NCBI GenBank assembly: GCA_023356515.1
Contig: JAKQYG010000088.1
Location: forward strand, 1 to 11,283
Source: Trichodesmium sp. MAG_R04
GTDB taxonomy: Bacteria > Cyanobacteriota > Cyanobacteriia > Cyanobacteriales > Microcoleaceae
Reading direction: 5' to 3'
Length of the DNA: 11,283 nt
In this document: positions 1 to 6,217 of the stretch, one piece after another
Layout of the letters: the number at the start of each line of letters is the position of its first letter
Position numbering within the stretch: the stretch's first letter is position 1
The notes under the pieces: model-generated
What the model was told of the DNA's origin: nothing
The model's database searches: none
What the model saw: the letters and a program-made list of their open reading frames with translations, nothing else
Position numbers and translations under genes: made by a program

Positions 1-369
1 CAAAACAAAAATTTTGTGCATCAGAAATATTTCTAATGCTTCTGGGTTATATTGGATACCTTCAGTCCGATGAAATTGGTGGGGTACAAGCATTGCAGTA
101 TAACGAGACAGCTCTCCCTCCTTCCAGTTGAGCAAAAATGGCACCCAGGGATAACAACTATCTAAACGGATAAACCATAAACGTACTTCTGGAATTTCTG
201 AAAGTTCTCTGGGATCTTGGGGGTCTTGCTGATATTGGATAGCAAAATTGAGCCCTTGTTCAGTAGAGGCGATCGCCCCTTCATTGAATATGGGAGAAAT
301 TATACTGTCAAATGGGGATAAATCTAAGTTATGGATCTGTTCAGTATTTAGAGTGATTGTAATTGTCAT
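1..369 (-). CDS. crr6: CRR6-like NDH-1 (NdhI) assembly factor, C-terminus cut by window edge
   Basis: The first 123 residues of a minus-strand gene are visible, starting at the ATG at 369-367 and open to the window edge. The product reads MTITITLNTEQIHNLDLSPF at the start, then a variable acidic stretch, then conserved blocks EVRLWFIRLDSCYPWVPFLL (about 61-80), GELSRYTAMLVPHQ (85-98) and NPEALEIFLMHKIFVL (108-123). From memory, these match the CRR6/DUF1817 family (Synechocystis Slr1097, Arabidopsis CRR6), whose members are soluble proteins of about 150-160 residues needed for assembly of the hydrophilic arm of NDH-1, acting on NdhI. About 30-40 residues should lie beyond the edge. No signal peptide or membrane segment is seen. 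A HIP1 octamer lies in frame at 269-276. It is transcribed away from the repeat-protein gene on the other side of a 232-bp gap. The family call rests on recognised motifs only. Confidence 0.72.
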   Translation of the reverse strand, partial: MTITITLNTEQIHNLDLSPFDSIISPIFNEGAIASTEQGLNFAIQYQQDPQDPRELSEIPEVRLWFIRLDSCYPWVPFLLNWKEGELSRYTAMLVPHQFHRTEGIQYNPEALEIFLMHKIFVL

Positions 370-601
370 CCTAGCTTATGAGAAGGCTGTAATTAATATA
401 TTAAGGTATAATTTTAGCTTAAACTAGCAAACCCTTAACCTCGATAACCTCCCTGGTCATACTTGAGAAAAAAACAAGTTAAAATTTTCCTTTGGAGGTA
501 TTATAAAGCGCTCTAGGTGATGGAAAAGGCCAAAAAATTTATTTCAGCAAATTATCCTCACCTGCTTAAAAATTATTATCATTTGCAGAATAAATTTCGT
601 T
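370..601. promoter_or_regulatory. Divergent intergenic region between the CRR6-like gene and the repeat-protein gene
   Basis: Both flanking genes point away from this 232-bp gap, so the promoters of both should lie here. A TATAAT hexamer is present on the plus strand at 407-412 and a TATTAT at 499-504, but neither has a convincing -35 partner at the right distance. No clear Shine-Dalgarno motif sits just before either start codon. GGAGG at 494-498 is over 100 bp from the 602 start and is not its ribosome binding site. The assignment as a control region is inferred from gene direction alone. Confidence 0.4.
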
Positions 602-2713
602 ATGTCATTAGAAAATTCACAACAAAAAAACCTGGAGGCAAGTTCTGATAGCTCTTCTGAAAATGGAGCAAACGGCGACAATAGTAATTCTCTAGTAAAA
701 ACAGAAGCAGTAAATACTTCTTCACAACCTGTAGAGGAAAACCAACACAATAATTCAGAAGTTGAACAAAAAAAAAATTCCCCAAAATTAACAGTATCTC
801 AACCAAAAAAAAGCAAAAAAAATTATTGGGGATGGCAACTAATGTGGTGGAGTATTGCAGCTAGCTTTGGGATTACCGGTGGTACAGCACTTATGTGGTT
901 ACTAGTTAACCCTCCCCAGCCAAACTGCGAAAAAATTTCTCCATTATCAGCAGATGGAAAACGACTTTACTGTGCTAACAAAGCTGCCGAGTCACGCAAC
1001 CTAGAAGAGTTGGAAAAAGCTTTAAATTTAGTAGAAAGTTGGCCAGAAGAACACCCCCTCTATCAACTAGGTGAACAAATGACAGGAGAATGGACAAAGT
1101 TAATTATCTTTGTTGCTTATCAAAAGATTAGAGAAGGGAATTTACAGGGAGCTCTAGATGCAGTAGCGAAAATTCCGAAAGATAGTCCAGCTTACCCCAG
1201 GGTAGACGAGGCAGTAGGAGATTGGAAGAAACAATGGGCAGAAGGTCAGTCTTTTTATGACAAAGCGATAGAAGCTTTAAAGGCTATGAATTGGAATCAA
1301 GCTTCTGATTACTCCTTGACTATGTCAAAACTAGATAATGTTTACTGGCAAACTACTAGATATAGAGAATTATTACAGCGCATTGTATTGGAAAAAAAGG
1401 CTTGGCAAGTTCTTAAAGATGCTCGTTATTTGATATATAGAGAAACAGTAAACGAATATGAAGAAGCAATCGCTTTAGCTAACAAAATAGACCCCAATCT
1501 TTACATTCGAGCAGAAGCTGATAAAGATATTTATCAGTGGGTTAGTACTTTAATCGAAATTGCCACTGAACATATAGAAGCAAAAGATATAAAAGGAGCA
1601 ATAGCAGCCGTGAAATATATTCCTTCAGGGCATAAACTGAAAAAAAAAGCCCAAGATTTAATATTACTCGGCCATGCTCAAGGGGCAACTTGGAAGAAAT
1701 TTGAGGGAGGGTCTCAAATTAAAAATATAGTAGCTTTAATAGAAGGAAAAGCTATAGCAGCTCAGATAACTTCAGATAGCCCATATTATAAACAAGCTCA
1801 AACTCAAATTAAGCAGCTCCAAAAACAGTTAGAGGATTTAACTCGTATTCAGCTAGCTCAGGCGATCGCCAGGATTGGTCAACCACCAGGATTACAATTG
1901 GCGATAGACCAAGCTCAAATGGTTGGCCTGAAACAACCAAAACGAATCCAAGCTCAAACCTTGATTGCTAAGTGGCGCAAAGATCTTCTCAAGATAGAAG
2001 ATCGGCCTTATGTAACTTTAGCTAAGCAGTTAGCGAAACAAGAGACTGTTGATGGTTATAATTTAGCAATTAAACAAGCTAGTTATGTTGCCTTGGAGCG
2101 TCCACTGAGAATAGAAGCTCAAACTCTAATAGCTGAGTGGAATAAGCGAGTACAAATCATAGAAGATTCACCATTATTAGCAGAAGCTAGAGCTTTAGCA
2201 AAAGAAGGAAACCTTGGCAAAGCTATTGATGTTGCATATCGGGTAGAACAGGGTCGTGCTTTATATAACGAAGCTCAGGATGAAATTTATAAATGGACTA
2301 CAGAGCTACAAATTGCCCAAGATCGGCCAATTCTTAATCAAGCCTATAGCCTAGCTAAACAAGGTAGTTTGACTGCTGCTATTAACACAGCTTATCAAAT
2401 TGGCTATGGACGTGCTTTGTATTATGAAGCTCGAGATGCTATATCTCGTTGGGAATCTGAACTAGATGCTATATGGGCAGCACAACAAGCGGAAAAAGCT
2501 CGGAGACAGCAACAATACCAACCAGCACAAGAACAAACATATTATTCACCAGCTCCGCAGAGGTCTTATTCTCCTGCCCCTAGTCGTCAATATTATTCCT
2601 CTCCCAGTCCTTCATATTATTCGCCAGCTCCACAGAGGTCTTATTCTTCTACCCCAGATTCACCCCCAGTAATAGCACCTGGTGGTTCAGATGCCTATCT
2701 ATTTCAAGAATAA
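602..2713 (+). CDS. Membrane-anchored helical-repeat protein of unknown function (conserved in cyanobacteria)
   Basis: A 703-residue protein. Residues 1-73 are hydrophilic and rich in Ser, Asn, Glu and Lys, ending in a basic patch. One strong transmembrane segment follows at about 78-102 (WQLMWWSIAASFGITGGTAL and on), then NPPQPNCEKISPL and two cysteines (C109, C124). From about 120 to 630 the chain is helical, with repeating units. The clearest four begin at E411, E466, E521 and Q573, a spacing of 55, 55 and 52. Each starts [EQ]-D, has LA about ten residues on, and ends with a Trp in IAKW, IAEW, IYKW or ISRW. Weaker versions lie further upstream (for example GNLQGALDAV near 180). Residues about 637-690 form a low-complexity Tyr/Ser/Pro/Gln tail. 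I recall similar cyanobacterial proteins labelled 'chromosome segregation ATPase', but no Walker A or B motif is visible, so that name is unsupported. The repeats resemble TPR-like solenoids, suggesting a protein-binding scaffold (inference). The positive patch before the single segment suggests the N-terminus is cytoplasmic. No Shine-Dalgarno site precedes the ATG. Confidence 0.85.
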   Translation: MSLENSQQKNLEASSDSSSENGANGDNSNSLVKTEAVNTSSQPVEENQHNNSEVEQKKNSPKLTVSQPKKSKKNYWGWQLMWWSIAASFGITGGTALMWLLVNPPQPNCEKISPLSADGKRLYCANKAAESRNLEELEKALNLVESWPEEHPLYQLGEQMTGEWTKLIIFVAYQKIREGNLQGALDAVAKIPKDSPAYPRVDEAVGDWKKQWAEGQSFYDKAIEALKAMNWNQASDYSLTMSKLDNVYWQTTRYRELLQRIVLEKKAWQVLKDARYLIYRETVNEYEEAIALANKIDPNLYIRAEADKDIYQWVSTLIEIATEHIEAKDIKGAIAAVKYIPSGHKLKKKAQDLILLGHAQGATWKKFEGGSQIKNIVALIEGKAIAAQITSDSPYYKQAQTQIKQLQKQLEDLTRIQLAQAIARIGQPPGLQLAIDQAQMVGLKQPKRIQAQTLIAKWRKDLLKIEDRPYVTLAKQLAKQETVDGYNLAIKQASYVALERPLRIEAQTLIAEWNKRVQIIEDSPLLAEARALAKEGNLGKAIDVAYRVEQGRALYNEAQDEIYKWTTELQIAQDRPILNQAYSLAKQGSLTAAINTAYQIGYGRALYYEARDAISRWESELDAIWAAQQAEKARRQQQYQPAQEQTYYSPAPQRSYSPAPSRQYYSSPSPSYYSPAPQRSYSSTPDSPPVIAPGGSDAYLFQE
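2538..2647 (+). repeat. In-frame 35-bp direct repeat pair in the Tyr/Ser/Pro tail
   Basis: Two 35-bp copies, at 2538-2572 and 2613-2647, differ at two bases (A/G and G/A) and start 75 bp apart, exactly 25 codons. Both encode YYSPAPQRSYS near the C-terminus of the membrane repeat protein. The two differences are silent, and the intervening codons are also Tyr/Ser/Pro-rich. This looks like a recent internal duplication in a disordered tail. Confidence 0.8.
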
Positions 2714-3155
2714 TTAAGGTTAAATGCAGATATTCAAGAGACTTTCAGTTTAATTTTTACTGGTTACTATATTCCTAAATCCCACATTCCGCAAGTCAAG
2801 TTGTTACATTAAAAATAGTATAAGAATCAGTAGCTTAGTAAGTATTTATACTATATATATCTTATTAATTAACCTTTCTCATTCGTCAAACTTTCAGGAT
2901 AATATTAAGCATAGATACTTACTTAATTGTTTGCTTTTATTGACCACTATAATTTTTTCTTAACTTCTGATCTGGACTTTGAGATTTTTTAAACCGAAAA
3001 TGGATCCAAACCCAAAAACTTTTGATTCAAGGTAAAAATATCACTGTATAAGGTTTTGAAATTATTTTTAACTTATTTTCTCCGAAAGTCCAGTTGCTTT
3101 ATACTACATTTTGTCGTGTGGAATATAGGTTAAATATCTTAAGCAAAAAAAATTT
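2714..3155. other. Long AT-rich intergenic region with no gene seen
   Basis: This 442-bp stretch has no open frame of note on either strand and no HIP1 site, tRNA-like fold or strong terminator hairpin. It is rich in A/T runs, for example around 2845-2875. Two spaced inverted repeats are present: CTGGACTTT at 2972-2980 against AAAGTCCAG at 3085-3093, and AGTAAGTAT near 2837 against ATACTTACT near 2914. In DNA this AT-rich such 9-bp matches may be chance. It should hold the promoter of the receiver/DUF3685 gene, but I cannot place it. Confidence 0.5.
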
Positions 3156-5060
3156 ATGAATAGTGAATCAGCATTAAAATTGCTGCTCATTGATAATGAC
3201 CCTATCTTTCGGATGGGGTTAAAGTTTTCCTGTGAGCAGTTTTCAGACATAGAAATAGCAATTGAGACAGAAGTAAGTTCAGAAGTCTTAAAAATAATTC
3301 AAAATTTAAATATACAAGATAATAATTTTTTAGTAATTCTAGATATAGAAACTAATAATTTGCTTTCTCAAACTACAGAGGAAATTAGAATTTCTGGACT
3401 TGGCTTTTGTCAACAGCTTAAAATTTTGTTCCCCGAGTTGCGAATATTATTATTGACATATCTACAAGATAGCCTATTATTGACACGGGCAAGAAAACTA
3501 GGTGTCAATGGTTATTGCCCAAAAGGAATTAGTATTTCTGAGTTAGTAATTATTATTAGACAAATAGCAAATGGCAAATCTTATTGGGAAAAGGTTCCTG
3601 GCGTTAAAACTATACAAGAAAACTCTGAAAAAATAGCAAATTCAAGTTCAATAGTTCAAATAAAATTTTTTTTTAATACTATTGTTAATAACTTCTGTAA
3701 ATCTGGAATAAAACAAATAGATTATTCTCTTTTAGAAGTAATATCTCAACTCAATGAAAGAGAAAAAAATTTAGATAGAAATAATTTAATCTCTCTACTT
3801 AATGTGGCAATAACTTCTGGGCAACGCCGAGAACTGCTAACAGCCAGATGGATACTTAGTCAATTATCAAATCAATCTTGTAATACTCATAAGCAACAAA
3901 AAAAAATAGATTTCAATAGAGATAATTTTTTCAAATTACAACTACAAAATATTACAAAGGTACAAACCAATAAAATAATTAATTCAGTTAATAATGATTT
4001 GGAAACTTTTCTAAATAAAAGTACAAAAGTTATTTATCAAACTTCTGCTGAAGCAGTCAAAGTACAAACAGCATTATTTGAAGAAACAATCGCTAAACTA
4101 AATTCTAATTTAATCAACTTCAGTGAATTACCAATGGAAATTGATATATTGCGAGGCTATAAGAAACAAGAACTAATTTATATTACTTTATCTAAATTTG
4201 AATATATTCTTGATAAGCTACGTAGCACTTCTATTATGAAGGAAGAAATACCAAGAAAAAAATATGAAATCATACATCATTTGTGGGAATTAACAAGTCA
4301 AGTTTTCTTCAATGAAGACTATCAACCAGAAATCACTAATAGTATAGGAACTTTAAATTATTTTTCAGAAAAAATGAAATTAGAAGTGATGCCAATATTA
4401 TTAAATGAATCAGATAATGTACATAAGTTTATTCTTGATAAAATTCCTTTAGTTGAAGAATTAATAGCTTACTTATTATTTGAAGTTCCTTTGCTAGTTG
4501 ATAATGTATCTTTTGCTGTAGGTACTCCTGAAGCTATGGAACGGTCTGAAGCCTTACTGCAAAATTTATTAATTTCAGTTGCTAACGGTGTTCTCCAACC
4601 TTTATTAAATAATTTTGCCCATGTAGAAGAAATTAAAGAATATTTTTATGACCAGCAATTATTATCAACACGAGATATTGAAAAGTTCCGTAATCGCTTA
4701 TCTTGGAAATATCTTATACAACAATATATAGGGGAACCAAAAGCAATTTTTGAGAGTAACTTTTTCTTGTTTGTATTAAATGAACGCGGGATCAAAAGAA
4801 TATCTATTTATTCACCCCGTAGACATGAATTAGAAAAACTATCAGGGATTCCATTGACATTAACATTGCTTTTAGAAGCTCGCGATGCAATAGCTCCTGG
4901 TATTAGAGCAACTGTTTCTTTTATTGGCAGTGGAATTGTGTATTTATTAACTCAAGTAATTGGACGTGGTATAGGTTTAATTGGAAGAGGTATTATTCAG
5001 GGTGTGGGCAATTCTTTTCAAGATATTAAATTTGGTAAAAATAATAAGATGAGAGAATAA
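3156..5060 (+). CDS. Response-regulator receiver joined to a DUF3685 (Ycf55-like) domain
   Basis: A 634-residue protein. Residues about 7-140 form a receiver domain: the acidic cluster is IDNDP (D13, N14, D15), the likely phosphoacceptor is D63 in LVILDIE, the switch threonine is T101 in LLLTY and the conserved lysine is K123 in YCPKG. The second acid of the usual pair, which binds magnesium in CheY-type receivers, is Asn here, and the proline normally found after the phosphoacceptor is missing, so phosphorylation may be weak. Residues about 150-410 are a helical, Asn/Lys/Ile-rich stretch that I do not recognise. From about 420 to 625 the chain matches my memory of DUF3685/Ycf55: FRNRLSW at 511, YIGEPKAIFES from about 524, YSPRRHELEKLSGIPL, EARDAIAPGIRA and a glycine-rich hydrophobic end GRGIGLIGRGIIQGVG near 604-619. 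Ycf55 is also encoded in red algal plastids. There is no helix-turn-helix, so this is not an ordinary NarL-type transcription factor; function is unknown. It is monocistronic as far as spacing shows. Confidence 0.8.
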   Translation: MNSESALKLLLIDNDPIFRMGLKFSCEQFSDIEIAIETEVSSEVLKIIQNLNIQDNNFLVILDIETNNLLSQTTEEIRISGLGFCQQLKILFPELRILLLTYLQDSLLLTRARKLGVNGYCPKGISISELVIIIRQIANGKSYWEKVPGVKTIQENSEKIANSSSIVQIKFFFNTIVNNFCKSGIKQIDYSLLEVISQLNEREKNLDRNNLISLLNVAITSGQRRELLTARWILSQLSNQSCNTHKQQKKIDFNRDNFFKLQLQNITKVQTNKIINSVNNDLETFLNKSTKVIYQTSAEAVKVQTALFEETIAKLNSNLINFSELPMEIDILRGYKKQELIYITLSKFEYILDKLRSTSIMKEEIPRKKYEIIHHLWELTSQVFFNEDYQPEITNSIGTLNYFSEKMKLEVMPILLNESDNVHKFILDKIPLVEELIAYLLFEVPLLVDNVSFAVGTPEAMERSEALLQNLLISVANGVLQPLLNNFAHVEEIKEYFYDQQLLSTRDIEKFRNRLSWKYLIQQYIGEPKAIFESNFFLFVLNERGIKRISIYSPRRHELEKLSGIPLTLTLLLEARDAIAPGIRATVSFIGSGIVYLLTQVIGRGIGLIGRGIIQGVGNSFQDIKFGKNNKMRE

Positions 5061-5155
5061 AGAAGAAACCACCCAGAAAACAGACGGCAGAGAGATAGTA
5101 TCTAGGATGTTAAAACATAATATCTGCACAAAAATATGTAGTATGAAACTATAAA

Positions 5156-5170
5156 TCAAAAGTCAAAAGT
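5156..5170. repeat. Heptanucleotide tandem repeat TCAAAAG x2
   Basis: Two adjacent copies of TCAAAAG followed by a T lie in the gap before the nuclease gene. Tandem heptamers of this kind are scattered through intergenic DNA of many filamentous cyanobacteria. Only two units are present, so expansion is modest and chance cannot be excluded. Confidence 0.5.
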
Positions 5171-5250
5171 AAATTACATTCCAGATTTATGTGGTACAAC
5201 TAATATAGGTAAATATTTTATGTTTGCTCCCTATCATGTTGTGTATCTTT

Positions 5251-5268
5251 CCTATTCCCTATTCCCTA
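5251..5268. repeat. Heptanucleotide tandem repeat (CCTATTC-type, about 2.5 units)
   Basis: CCTATTCCCTATTCCCTA repeats with a 7-bp period and ends 3 bp before the start codon of the nuclease gene at 5272. This pattern is a familiar cyanobacterial short tandem repeat. A longer reading frame from a TTG at 5224 runs through it and would give FPIPYSL; that extension is repeat-derived, so the start at 5272 is preferred. Lying where a ribosome binding site would be, it may affect translation (inference). Confidence 0.65.
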
Positions 5269-5271
5269 AAA

Positions 5272-6092
5272 ATGAAAAAATATAGACTCTCTCAAACACA
5301 CCTAAATTTACTTACAACTTGTCCTCGCAAATTTCAACATCTCTACCTGGATAATTTAAGTCTACCATCAACACCCATAGAACAAGAAAGACTAAATTGG
5401 GGTAGTCAGTTTCACTTATTAATGCAACAAAGAGAACTAGGATTACCAATAGAATCTTTAATGCTAGAAAATCAAGAAATGCAGCATAGTTTTGACAATT
5501 TTTTCCAGGCTGCACCAGAAATATTAAATTCTGACACTCAGGATGATTTAATATTGCGTCAAGCTGAACATAATCGCAGCATTAATTTTAATGGGTATAT
5601 TCTGAACGTTATTTATGACTTATTAATTTGTAATTTTCAAGAAGCACAAATCTTTGACTGGAAAACCTATAGCTACCCTCAGAATAAAAAAAAATAGTTC
5701 AAGACTGGCAAACACGTCTTTATCTTTATGCCCTAGTTGAAACTAGTAACTATTTGCCAGAAGCGGTTTCGATGACTTACTGGTTTATCCCACCAAAAAA
5801 TAAGCAATTACCCTGTCAATTGAAGTTTTCTTATAATCAACAACTACACCAGAAAGCTGAGCAGGATTTACAAAAGATATTAAATAATTTAACTGAATGG
5901 TTAAATTATTATCAGCAAGAGAAGGTAGAATTTCCTCAAGTGAATAGTCTTGATACTTGTTACACTTGTCAGTTTGCGAGTCGCTGTCAACGTTTTTCAG
6001 AAGTTCAACACCAAGAGGAGTATGTTCAATCTATAGATATTGATACTAGTTTTATCTTAAATCTGGAGAGTATTCCAGAAATATCAATTTAG
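5272..6092 (+). pseudogene. RecB/Cas4-like PD-(D/E)XK nuclease with Fe-S cysteines, frameshifted at an A9 run
   Basis: Two reading frames together encode one nuclease of about 273 residues. The first (5272-5697, 141 residues) starts MKKYRLSQTHLNLLTTCPRK, as RecB-family nucleases with an N-terminal iron-sulfur cysteine do (C17). It has H48 in WGSQFHLLM, D116 in VIYDLL and D129-x-K131 in FDWKTY, the expected H, D, D-x-K catalytic set, then hits TAG at 5695. The second (open from 5688 to 6092) continues with IVQDWQTRLYLYALVE, the family's Q-x-x-x-Y motif, and ends with C-x2-C-x5-C (codons at 5958, 5967, 5985), the other three cluster cysteines. Frame two is closed by TAA at 5685, so the shift must lie in the A run at 5686-5694. 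One extra A, two fewer, or a -1 ribosomal slip restores NKKKIVQDW. No proper start exists for the second half (the first candidate is a TTG at 5754). The family includes Cas4 and AddB-type exonucleases; its role here is unknown. No cas genes are nearby. Whether it is dead, mis-sequenced or slippage-expressed is open. Confidence 0.8.
5686..5694 (+). other. A9 homopolymer at the frameshift point (possible slippage site)
   Basis: Nine adenines are followed by TAG, which stops the first frame. The run contains A-AAA-AAA, a classical -1 slippery heptamer, and A9 is long enough for RNA polymerase slippage, as known for the dnaX gene of Thermus thermophilus. No obvious stimulatory hairpin or upstream Shine-Dalgarno-like element was seen by eye. 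The position is certain; a functional role is inference. Confidence 0.45.
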
Positions 6093-6217
6093 TTTAAAAA
6101 GAAAAAGTTATTATAAGGCAGGAGACAGAAGTTTTTTAGTCTACCTTTATAAAAAAGACTATGATTAAGACTTTTGTTTCAAAATCAATTAGTCCCACCT
6201 AACTTAATCAGAATATC

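Noticed and set aside
461..479. ACTTG/CAAGT hairpin with an A-rich loop in the divergent gap
   Set aside because: The stem is only 5 bp and there is no T tract after it; both flanking genes point away, so no terminator is expected.
520..648. Small plus-strand frame of 42 codons (starting MEKAKKFISANYPHLLKNYY) before and into the repeat-protein gene
   Set aside because: It overlaps the start of the 602 gene in another frame, has no ribosome site at proper distance (GGAGG at 494 is too far) and has no recognisable features.
602..2713. 'Chromosome segregation ATPase' function for the repeat protein
   Set aside because: No Walker A or Walker B motif is present and the chain is a helical repeat; the name appears to be an automatic label based on helical content.
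4977..5159. Minus-strand 60-residue hydrophobic frame
   Set aside because: It overlaps the conserved C-terminal end of the receiver/DUF3685 gene in antisense; its hydrophobic look is expected for the reverse of AT-rich coding DNA.
5754..6092. The second nuclease half as an independent gene
   Set aside because: It would start at a TTG inside the conserved core and lack the catalytic motifs; the frame is open back to the A9 run and continues the upstream protein.
5272..6092. Cas4 of a CRISPR system
   Set aside because: The domain layout is similar, but there are no other cas genes and no CRISPR repeats in the window, and many RecB-like nucleases share it.
6093..6217. Possible terminator around AGTCT...AGACT near 6140-6160
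   Set aside because: The paired arms are 5 bp with poor inner pairing and no run of T at the right place.
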